Assembly (NCBI RefSeq): GCF_000237925.1
Contig: NW_017385989.1
Coordinates: forward strand, 496,001 to 560,000
Source: Schistosoma mansoni
Taxonomy: Eukaryota > Platyhelminthes > Trematoda > Strigeidida > Schistosomatidae
Length of the DNA: 64,000 nt
Direction: 5' to 3'
Shown: piece after piece, positions 13,291 to 25,600 of the stretch
Numbering within the stretch: the stretch's first letter is position 1
Layout of the letters: each line of letters opens with the position of its first letter
The notes under the pieces: model-generated
Databases searched by the model: none
Told to the model about the DNA's origin: nothing
Seen by the model: only the letters and a program-made list of their open reading frames with translations
Position numbers and translations under genes: made by a program

Positions 13291-13620
13291 TCTCAAGAGG
13301 AAACATTATGAGTCACGCCTCATTAGTAAACAAAAGTATTCTCAGTACCTAGAAGCAGATCTGTAGGGACAAACAGTTCACCAGTTCCGTTGCCAAGATA
13401 AATGGGAGATTCATGTGATATATCCTAATCCACTACGTCAAGTAAAGTTGATGTCCAGTCGTTAATAATAAACGCGCCTGTTAAGATGCTCAAGGTTCCT
13501 TCGGGTCGTAGTTTCCAGGATGTTCCCAGCTCATACATGTCCACATTCATATTGATATAGATTTGTTGCATAAACTAATGTACTATCTCTGAATAACGGT
13601 TTTCAAGACATTTCGTCTAA
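13291..13620 (+). other. Upstream region of the carrier gene
   Basis: About 330 bases between the CR1-like copy and the carrier ATG. It should hold the 5' UTR and possibly the promoter, but no TATA box or other motif can be singled out with confidence. Confidence 0.4.
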
Positions 13621-16600
13621 ATGTTTACTAGTCAACTGAAATCTCTAGTGGATACAGCAAAAAAAGATTATCCTTCAACCTTAAAGTTTTGCATGTGTTG
13701 TTCTGCAGCTTTTCTTTCAGAAACTAGTGAGTTGACTTTGGATAATTGGGATTGATTAGTCACCTACCCACTCGACATACTTAAAACTCGCATTCAGGTT
13801 TATGGAGAACTACAGAGCTCATCATACCCTGGCGTTATTAAAATTTGTTCATCTGTTATAAGAAATGAAGGTCTGTTTAAACTTTGGCAAGGATTATCTC
13901 CAGCACTCTTCAGACATATAAGTAAGTGTTTGAAGTATAGTGCGTTACCAATGTGCTAAGTATCATAAGTACGATATATATCAGACTGGGATTTGTGTAG
14001 TAAGGACAAAAGGCATACGACCTGTTATTTCTTTCCTAGTATGCCTGTGTTCAGTGTTCACTTGAGTAAATCAATTGAAGGCTCAGATACCTCTGCTTCT
14101 GGTAACAGGTTCCGAGAATTGGTAACTCCATGTGAAAACATGTATGTCATGGTTATTTTGTTCGTTCTTGGCTTTTCTACTCGCCTGCTGTGTCCACTGA
14201 GATGTCCTGGGAAGGAAAAGAGGGGATATGATAGGTTCAAAATCATTTCTTAGTACCCTATACACCAAATCAACGTCACCTCTTGATCTGAGGTAGAACA
14301 GAGTAAAGAGGTTCAACTTTCCAAACCGCCCTTTATATGGTAAACCCTAGAGTTCTGGATTTGCACGGGTAGCTGTCTCTGTACTTTTTCCAGGATATCC
14401 GAGTCACCCTTTGAACGGGAGCTTGTAGCCTAAATGCAGTTTCAAGCTTGGTCCTCGCTAAGGTTGTGTATACTGTAGTGAACATGACAGTATCTAACTT
14501 GGTGAATGTTCATCTTAAAGCCCATATGGTTTTAAACACAGCTGCAACATCATCAGCGTATAGTAACATTGGGGATTCATCTATCCTGTGCGGATCATTT
14601 ACATACAGTATAAAAAGTAAAGGACCTAGGACAGAATCTTGTGGTACTCCACTCAGTACTGGCCTCCATGTGGAGCACTTGGAATTTATTTTTACTTTCT
14701 GTCTACGACCTACCAGGAAACTGATTTGACAGTTTCTTGAATGCTAAACCAGCTTAATCATTCATGAATCACTTTCTACTACACTTGAAAGTCTTATTGA
14801 TTACCATTTTTGAGATTCATCTGTTACAATATTGGAAGTCATTTAATATACTTATTTTTTTATCTTCAAGGGTTTTGTTTCGTTTTTTACGTGGTATATT
14901 ATTTTTTCGTAGTTTATACAGGAGCCAGGATGCCAATCTATGAAATTATTCGTCAAGATATTTTCCATTTGCCTCCTGCAAGTCATTTCACTGTAAAATC
15001 AACTAAGAATTCTTTCTCAGGTGTGTATTTTTAAATCATGATCTATTTGCCACAGATAAGTCACATGTTATTCCAAAACAGAAACTATCTGCCATGGAAA
15101 AAACGAGCACTGAACTAATTCAGGAGAATAAATCGAACTTTGTTATTCAAGCAGCTTTTACTGGGGTAATAGCTGGATCTTTTGCTCAGTTCTTAGCAAG
15201 TCCCATTGATCTAATTAAGGTAAATCACAAATTTGTTCTTTTTTAAACGAACATTTTCTTGATTACATAGCGTTTGATGTTTTATTTAGTTTGCTTTGTA
15301 CTCATCTTCGAACCCTATTTTATTTGTGATGCGTGTGTAAGTCTATTTTCTGGTTAGCGTTTTTTTAGCGAGTTAGTTTTCTACGGGATGGGGTCGCTAA
15401 CCCTCCTCCTTTATCCGGGATTGGGACCGGCAGTAGCCCCCGGAGGAGCTACAGACGGAGTCTATGGAAAGATAGATCGATGTTCACCTATAAATTTACC
15501 TAATCTTGTTGTTTTAACTTTTCTTATTACCACCCAGCTACTCTTATTACTTAGTAGTCTTGACTACTACTTCACTCGACAATTCCTCAAGTCAGGGACG
15601 TAATTATATTCCAAAAAACAAGGTTGTTTGCAAATAGGAATCTGAATAATAAAAACGTTGGCATATTTATTGTCTTCACATTAGATTCTAGAGTCTTCTC
15701 TAAGTAGTTACTAGCTCTGATTAGTTAAAAAATAGCTAGTTAGTGTGCTCTAACACAATCCTGCACCGAACATGCTTTAATCCAATCTATATCCCGCTAA
15801 CACGTGTGGGACAGGTTTTGTTGGTTGCACAAGTGAACACTTTCATTGTCGAAAACCTTGTTTCGGTCGTTTATAGTACTTTACATTGACGCATTATTAT
15901 AATTTGTTTAAATTTAGATTGGTACATCTTTGTTAAGAAATATTTGAAATTCATCATTTATCGGAAATTGTAATTTTAATAAAATGAAGCAGATATTTAA
16001 AAGTAGTAATTTTATTGTTTCATTCAGGTCCGGCTGCAAACAGAACGCAGATGGATGTCAGAAGGACATCTGAATAATCACAAGCCTTCTAAGCCTACTG
16101 AATTGCCTACTGGTCATCAGTAAGTAAGTCTCACGGGTTCATTGCGAATTGCGATGGCTTTCATAAGGTTAAGCATATTAGAATTAGACGACTAGAATCT
16201 TCCCTTTATTACTAAATTGTTTGATTTCAGTGTTCTAAGGCAAACGTTTGCTGTCATATTTTCGTATTATATTTATTATCTTCAATGTTACCATCAAGCT
16301 ATTCAGGTCATAACTAACCTTTTGGTCTAAGATATTTACAAGTAATTGAATAGTGAGTAATGTAATGCTTGTATGTGTTGTGATGTGTGATGTGGGAGTA
16401 CTGATACTGATACGCAATTTTCTTATGCACGAGCCCAAGCATGCTATTCGAGTGACTGACATTGTGAATAGGAGTTTATTGACTAAACCATGTATGTCTC
16501 ATCCATTGGAAATGAAAACTGTTTCTTGGCTAATCACATGCACTTACCATCTGGCCGACTTCCCGTTGACCCAATATATCAGTCTAGTCCTTTAGCTCTA

Positions 16601-19600
16601 ACCATCCCAAAACTGAAAAACTAGGTGATGCGGGTTTGAATTTCATAGGAAGCATCAATCCCCTCAAGATTGTAGGTATGCCTTGCCGATGAGTGCGAAT
16701 TAGCACGAAAACTAGACAATGCATGGTTTCCTACCCGTGTATCTCTCTCCAACTACCTAACATCACAAGATTACACTCGATTTGGGGTTACTTAAACTAG
16801 TTATTTTTTATTTTGTTTAAACATAAATAATGGTACAAGGAAGCACCAGATACATATGCGCCGTTACCTTGTGAAGGCTCTTTAGCCGAGAGTGGGGAGA
16901 GTCCGCTCTCCTTCTCCAAATGCTCACATGGCCACGAGTATATAGCCTCTGCCAGGGAAGTCCTACTCACTGCCTTCTCACAGTGACATTACTGTTCTTT
17001 ACGAAATTGAGAGGACGAAAAGTGAATGTCTGGCGCTTTAACCGGGTTGGTGGACACGGAAAGTCTACGCAGGGGAGTTGAAAAACCCTGATTCCAAACC
17101 AACGGTGCACATGGGCTCCAGTATCCTGAGGGAACAAATGGCGTATGAATCAATCGTTGGTCACCGGCTACCATGTGACTGCATCTCCTCACTATGCTCC
17201 ACTGCCTTGTGGGTCAGATCTTTAGGTCGAAGGCTCCGGGTGTGGCCCCTTAATAAAACCACCTGCTTCAGTTTGGGCACCTGAGCCGTATCACAGCCCT
17301 CACACAAATCAAACCTAAACTAGTGACCACATTACAACCTGATAAATGGAATTGTGGTCAGCACTGAAGGACTTGAAAAACATGACATTGATCACCATTC
17401 GGCAGTCAATCTGTTGCATCTCAATTAGTTTGATTTGGGCTATGAACAACTTTTTTTTACAATGAAAATGTATTATTATGACCCATCACGCAAATTTGTA
17501 TATGGGTGCATTTATATGGGTTTACATATGCACAAATACACACCTCGCCTCATCCCACAGATTTTCGTCTCTGGCGGTAAGGTCCCGACAAGTACGAAGC
17601 TAACATAAAAACTACTCACAAAAAGATCGTGTGTGACCGACCTCAAGCAGTTGTCATTTGGGCACTGCGGTCACGCTCTCAGGTCACTAAGACCAACCAT
17701 AACCCAATTTCCTTTTCAGGTACCTCCAGAAGAACCCTTCCACGGTGTGGGCAATCGGGAAGTAATAGCCTCCCTCATACTGCTAACAGCACTCAAGATC
17801 ACTGTATTCATAATCAATCTCCCTCTTCAATTCCTATTATTCCTCTTACATCGAATTTCAACACTAAACTTCCTCTTTCGGCTTCTTCCTCAAGTGTCAC
17901 CATGACGAACGATTCTAGTGCGCAAAAAACTGTCCCAGATTTACTGAAATCTTGCTCCAAACTACACATTGGAGCCTTCAACGTACGCACGCTATGTCAA
18001 ATTGGCTAGCAGGTAGGTCTCCTTGGCTGAAACCCTGGAATATCGTACCATTGATGTATGCTGTCTCCGAAACAGGCATGCTGGATCCTAATGTTGTCAT
18101 TAACTTGACCTCACCTCGCAGAGGCGAAGAGCCGACGAGAGACACCCTCCGTTTATCTGGCGACCCGATGGCTAGTTCTTGTTGACTGACCGGTTTAGAC
18201 ACAGAACTAAGTACGAAAGCAGAACAAGCACTATTAAAATGGGTCCCTGTTAACAGTCACCTATGTGTTGTTCGGCTAAACGGCTCCGTAAAAACTCGGA
18301 AGGATAGTGACAAACTTCGTTGTTTTTTTTGTCGTTCCTGCCTACGCTCCCACTGACTGGAGCCCAGATGAAGTGAAAGATGAATTCTACAGAAAGCCTT
18401 CCGAACGTTTTCAAAATGCTTAATATGGTAATCGTAGCAGGTGACATCCGATCTTCCTTGTTTATCAATGATGCTTCCCAGGTACGTGAATGTTTCCACC
18501 TCTTCAAGAGTCTCGCCATCAAGTGTGACTGTGTTGGTGTTCTCCGTGTTGTATTTGAGAATTTTGCTTCTTCCTTTGCATATGTTAATGCCTATTGATG
18601 CAGAGGTTGTTGCTACATTTGCTGTCTTTGTCTGTATTTGTTGGTGTGTATGTGATAAGAGAGCTAGGTCATCTGCCAAGTCCAAACCGTCCAATTGGTT
18701 CTGAGAAGTCCATTGTATTCCGTGCTTCCCCTCAGATGTCTAAGTCTTCATAATCCAGTCAACCACCAGAAGAAGGAGGAAGGGGGGGAAGTAGACAACC
18801 TTGTGTGACTCCGGTCCTTGCTGGAAGTGCATCTGTCAGCTGTCCTCAATGCACGACTTTGCACTGTAGTCCATCGTATGAGTTTTGGATAGTGTTGACA
18901 ATCTTTTCAGGAACTTCATAGTGTCGAAGAAGTTTCCATAATGTTCTCCTGTCCACGCTGTCAAACGCCTTCTCATAGTCAAATGAAGTTGACGTATAGT
19001 GATGAGTTCCACTCAACTGACTGTTCTACGATGATCCGTAGTGTCGCCATTTGATCTGTGCACAACCGATCCCTACGGAATTCAGCCTGTTGATCTCGAA
19101 GTTGGGCGTCTACTGCGTCTTTCATTCGGTTCAGCAGCACTCTGTTGAAAACTTTTCCTGGTACTGATAGCAAACGGATGCCTCTGTAATTCTCACATTT
19201 GCTCAGATCTCCTTTCTTTGGTATCTTGATGAGGTATCCTTCTTTCCAGTCCGTTGGTACTTGTTCTTCCTCCCAAATCTTCTTGAATAGAAGGTGAAGC
19301 ATGTTTGCTGTTACTTCAATGTCTGACTTCAGTGCTTCTGCTGGTATATTGTCAGGTCCTGCCGCTTTCCTGTTCTTGATTTGTCTGATGGCCATCTTGA
19401 CTTCTTCAATTGTTGGTGGAGTGACATCTATAGGCAGGTCAGTGTATACTGGTCAATGGAATTATAAAACTTTAATTGTATTTTTAGACAACATCATCAA
19501 TACTAATTGCAGATGAAATTGAATTGTAACAACATATGTAAGCGAACAATTGTTTTCAATTAGATTGTCATCAGGCTTTACTCTAGTATACATGAATATT

Positions 19601-22600
19601 TATATGAAAAAGAAACTTGTTTTATAGTTGTCTACACCTTTTTTTGTTTTTCTCGTCGACTGGTTTACTTATCTTATAGTTATTTATCTTTCTGAATAGT
19701 TGATAGATTAAATGGGCTTTAATGAGTTTGTTAATTGCTTATTAAATTAAGTGCAAAGCTTTTCGAAATTGCCTGGTCTTCGTGTTGCTTTTATCCAAGA
19801 TTTCATCATATTTTTAGTCGGACATACATCCAAACTTATCTACGCGTATTGATACAAGCGAAGAAAAGTCGTGGCGTTTGTTAGCTGATAAACGTTTATG
19901 TTGACGAAAATAGAGAGGATGGCTTCTTTGTCCTACATGATATCTTTCGCAGTTAGAGCAGCTTATTTTGTAGATGTATACTTGTGTCACTTCATCGTTT
20001 AGTTTATATAAAATTGATAGAAATTATTTTCTGGGTTGTAAGTAATACCTATTCATAATGACTTCAACTATATTATTATAGCTTCGGATATGTCCTCCGT
20101 ATACTATAGGACAAGCTGTTTGTTGGTTTCCACATTTGATTGCGTGTTTGTTGATGGGCTTATCAACATTTTTTTAATGAGGTTGTGCGTATAGCTATTC
20201 TTTCAAAAAAAATCAGTCATTAAGTATTTTTATTCATTAAGTTGGTATTTGGAGGTGGTCAACAGGAAACCCTAGACCCGGGTTTCGTGGTACTTGGCAC
20301 TCGTCAGCAAAGTGTACCTGTAATCTTGAGGGAACTGGTGCTCCCTGACGGACTCGATTCCGTGTCACTCGGCTTCACAGTCAGAGACGTTACCACTGAG
20401 CTACTCGGGTCGCGACCGACCTCCTGTAGGACCGAGATGTAACCACAATTGATTGATCACTGGGTGGTGATCAATGTCATGCGTGCCAAGTCCTTCTTAG
20501 TGCTGATCGAACGCTAGCGCTCAACATGCATTGTGGCCACTAGTCCAGGCGGCTCTAGGTGGGTCCAGGCTTTCGCGTTGTCCACCTCCAACCACCATCT
20601 TATCTCAATATAGTGCACGCAATGTCGAGCCACCTAGACTAGTGACCACATTGCAAGTTACTGGATAGCGTTCGATCTGCACTAAGATGGACTTGACACA
20701 CATGACATTGATCACCACCCAGTGATCAATCAATTGTGATTTTTATTCATTTCTCTGTATGTTAGGTGCGATGTAGTGTGTACTTCGCTTCTGTTGTTTT
20801 TCCCATAAGGCAGAATCAGGCAACTGTCTTTATTACTTTCTCAGATGTTATTTTACGGAATATTTAGTTAATTCTATTACATTATTGTATGAATAATCAA
20901 TTTAACCACAAATATTTTCATTTTTTTCTACTTTCAGACGCTTAAGTTTTACACGTACAGCTAAGCAACTTATTTCTGAGGGTGGAATTATTGGATTGTG
21001 GCGTGGAGGATTACCTAATGTGCAACGTGCAGCTCTTGTAAATATGGGTGAACTTACCACTTACGATACATCAAAGCGTTGGTTTGCCGTGCGTTTTCAA
21101 TTAGAAGTGAGTTGTGTTTAAGATCCATTTATGTCTTTTTTATTTGTTTAGGAAAATATCTTTGAAGTTTTCATTTGTTAGACAGTTTAATAGATATTGT
21201 ACTTTAATTTGTGGTTCATCAACGATGGACCCTTTTGCATTCTTTTATAATACAAAGAAGAACCTTCATGTTTCAACACATGCACTCAGTCAGTCTTAAT
21301 AATCGTAAATCGTGGCACATGGTTTAATTTGACACCATATCAACACGACTGGCAAATCAAGGACCGCATTTCTACGATTGAAGAACATACGGAACTCAAA
21401 ACAACTGTCAACTAATTTCAAAGTGAGAATCTTCAATACGAACGTCAAGACAGTCCTACTGTACGGAGCTGAGACGTGGAGAACTACTAAATCCATCATC
21501 AAGAGGGTACAAGTATTTATAAACAGTTGTTTACGCAGAATACTCAACATTCACTGGATGGATACTATCAGCAACAGCGTTTTATGAGAGAGGACAAACC
21601 AGTTTCCATCTGAGGAAAAAATTAGGAAAAGACGTTGGAAGTGGATCGGACATACATTGAAGAAATCACCAAACTGCGTCGCGAGGCAATCCGTAACTTG
21701 GAATGGTGAAGGGAAGCGGAAAAGAGGAAGGCCAAAGGACACATTACGCTGGTAAATAGAAGCAGATATGAAAGGGATAAATGTTAACTGGAACGAACAG
21801 GAAAGGATTGGTTGGGACAGGGTTGGATGGAGAATGCTGGTGGGCGGCCTATGCTCCTCCACGAGAGGTAACAGGCGTAAGTAAGTAAGTAAGTAATATC
21901 AACCCGACGTGATAAAATGATCAAGATAGGTACAAGACTAATAGAAATAGTAATTCAAGCGTTAGTAAAAATTGTTAGACATATAGATGATTTAAGCAGA
22001 GAGAATAAAGTTGTGGAATAATGAGGTATAAAACTCAGAACCTAAGGGAAAGCCGAAGGTGAATGCATCTACGCCTTCGTGACTGATTTTATTTCCATGT
22101 AACCCAACATTAATCATTGGTCTTAATACTCACATGAATCTCAACCAGATAGCCTACACCAACCAACTTGGCTTAATCCATTAGTCAGCGATCTCATTAG
22201 TTGATGATATACTTGAGTTTTCCCACCTCTAGCTTTCTTCCAGACCACTCCTACACCAGGAAATATCCAAATTACATGAGTCGATTGAAGATAGACCACC
22301 ATGGAAAACCTGGAAGCACTGGACGGCCGTTTCGTCCTATTGTGGGACTCCTCAGCGGTGCGCATCCACGACCTCGCCTCGCGAGATTCGAACCCAGGAC
22401 CTAACAGTCTTCCAGGTTTTCCATGGTGGTCTAGCTTCAATTGACTCATGTATTCAACTATGAAAAATACTGAAATCTCCACAAAACTCCTGATAATATC
22501 CAAATTAATTGGTGGTATTAAAACACTGTAAGTAGTGTAAAATGCATTAAGTTATAAAGTATTTACAACACAAATATTAACACTTCCGTGTTGGTCGTTT

Positions 22601-25600
22601 GAATCCTCCCATTGATGTCTAGGACTGCAATTGATCAGTTTCTTATTGGCATATATGCATTGTGTGCGGATTGTCTTGATACTGCTAACGATTTCCAAAT
22701 AAGATGAAATGCGTGTCCTGGATTCCAATGATAGTCACCATCCTTCTCTACAAATATTAACATTTTTGATATATATCTAATTATTAATAATCTTGAATTC
22801 AATTTTACTGAAAACTCTAAACTGAGCAGCTTTGTATTTCAAATTATTTTATATCAGTTCAAAGTTGGAAGAGACCAGTATAAATAGAGTGACGTGTTTA
22901 ATTGTTTTTGTTTTGTATGTAGGATGGTACGCTACTTCATATGTGTGCATCAATTACGTCTGGTTTTGTCGCGGCAGTACTTGGGACACCAGCTGATATG
23001 ATAAAAACACGAATGATGAATCAACGTACAACAGTATCGTTGTCAATAAATGGAAGTGGTCTTTTATATGCCGGAGTGATTGATTGTTTTCGTAAAACTG
23101 TTAGAAATGAGGGATTCTCAGCTTTGTACAAAGGTTTCTTTTTGATATGGGCTCGTATGGTAAGACGTTTTATTTTTATCGAAATTTTTCTGATGGTTAA
23201 AGTAATTTTAACGGTTACTCAATGTTTCATTTAATGGCTGATAAATACAAATAATATAATAAGAAGATACACTTACACCTGTTCCCCTCATGGAAGAGCA
23301 TAGGCCGCTCACCAGCATTCTCCATCCAACCCTGTCCTGGGCAATCCTTTCTAGTTCTTTCCAGTTAACATTCATCCTTTTCATATCTGCTTCTATTTCC
23401 CGGCGTAATGTGTCCTTTGGCCTTCCTCTTTTCCGCTTCCCTTCCGGATTCCAAATGAGGGCTTACTTCGTAATGCAGTTTGGTGATTTCCTCAATGTGT
23501 GTCCTATCTACCTCCAACGTTTTTTCCTAATTTCCTCCTCAGTTGGAACTTGGTTTGTTCTCTCCTACAATAGGACTGTCTTGACGTTCGTATTGAAGAT
23601 TTTGACTTTGATTATTGGTTGACAGTTGTTCTAAGTTCCATATGTTCTTCAACTGTAGGGATGCTTTGTCAATTCTTGACTTTCCGTCTGCATCCGATCC
23701 CCCTTGTTTATCAATGATGCTGACCAGTCAGGTACGTGAAAGATTCCACCTCTTCCAGAGTTTCGCCATCAAGTGTGATTGGTTTGGTTGGCGTTCTCTG
23801 TGTTGTATTTGAGGATGTTGCTTTTTCCTTTGTGTATGTTGAGGCCTATTGTTGCAGAGGCTACTGCTGCATTTGTTGTTTTCGTCTGTATTTGTTCGTG
23901 TGTAGGGGATAGAAGTGCTAGGTCACCTGTGAAGTCCAAATCGTCTAATTGATTCCGAGCTGTCCATTGTATTCCGTGCTCTCGTCAGATGTCGAGGTTT
24001 TCATAATCCAGTCAATCACCAGAAGAAAGAGGAAGGGGGAGAGTAGGCAGCCTTGTGTAACTCCAGTCCTTACTGGAAATGCATCTGTCAGCTGTCCTCA
24101 ATGCACGACTTTTCACTGTAGTCCATCGTATGAGTTCCAGATAATGTCGAAGATTTTCTCAGGGACTTCTTAGGTGCACCATAGTGTCCTGCTTCTTTCC
24201 CACTCTTGATTCGTCTGATGGCCATCTTGATTTCTATGATCGTTGGTGGAGTGAAATCTATAGGAAGGTCAGTGTGTGCTGCTTCGATGTCCGATGGATT
24301 CAATGGGGCTGGTATATGCAGCAGTTCCTCGAAGTATTCTGCCTATCTTTTCCTCTGTTCTTGAATCTCAGTGATTATCTTTCCTTCTATGTCCTTGACT
24401 GGTCTCTCTGGTTTACTATATTTACCTGCCAGTTTCTTCGTTGTATCATATGATTGTTTCACATTCCCTTCTCTTGCAGCTTTTTCCTCAGTCCTTGCTA
24501 GTTCTTCCATGTATTTCTGCTTGTTTGTTCTAATGCTCTTCTTCACTTTCTTGTTTGCGTCTGCGTAGTCTGCTTGTGCCTTAACTTTCTCTGCTCGTGT
24601 TCGACTGTTGTTAGTTTCTGTATTCTTGTTCTTTCTTTCTCCAATGTTGTCCAGAGTTCCCATAGAGTTCTATTGCTTATGATAATACTTTTTGCGGTTT
24701 AGAACTCCCTGACACGTTGAAGTTAGTGCTTCTTTGATCCCTTTATAGTTGTCCTCCATCATAGATTCTTCTTTGAGTAGATCCTGTAAGGCTTGGAACC
24801 TGTTGTTAGGATTTATCTTGAATTCGTTGAGTTTGTCAGTATCTCGGAGGAAGGCTGTATTGAACCTTTGTAATGATGTTTCTCCGTTTGTCCAGTGTTT
24901 CTTTAGATTCAGTTTCATGTTGGCCACAACCAGGTAGATGGTGATCTGAAGCTGTTAGCTCCTCTCCTGGTTCACATGTGTTCGGTTGACCTTGTGAATT
25001 TTCTACTGATGCAAATATGGTCGATCTGGTTCTGTGTAATGTGATCAGATGAGATAGACCTATGTAGCTTTGTGTATGTGTTTGCGGGGGAATATTGTGT
25101 CACTTATAGCCAATTTGTTGAATGCAGACAGATTTGCATATCTCTCCACATTTTCGTTTCTTTCTTTTAGTCCCATGATATTTTCATAACCGGTGTTGTT
25201 CATCCCGTCATTTGCGTTTAAGTCTCCTATCAGGATGGTCAGGTCTTTTCCTGAGCACTTCGTTATGATTGATTGTATCCTCTCATAGAACTCATTTTTA
25301 TCGTCGTCATTGCCATCATTGGTCGGCACATAACGTTGGATAACATTCATTGTGATTCCTTTCTTCTTTGTTTGAATAATACTTTGATGATCCTGAGTCT
25401 ATGAGATTCCCATCCTATTAATGCATTTCGTGCTTCTCTGGACAGCATCCGAGCAACTCTCTGAGTGTGTATAGCATTTTCTTCTTCATAACTGGAGTAC
25501 AGAAGCATCTCTCTCGTATCTATTCTTTGTTGTCCAGCTTGTGTCCAATGGGTTTCACTGATTCCGAGCACCGTCAAGTTGTATCTCTTCACTTCCGTTG

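Noticed and set aside
20320-20440. A minus-strand tRNA gene
   Set aside because: It is the head of a SINE3 retroposon; the B-box is imperfect and no acceptor stem pairs.
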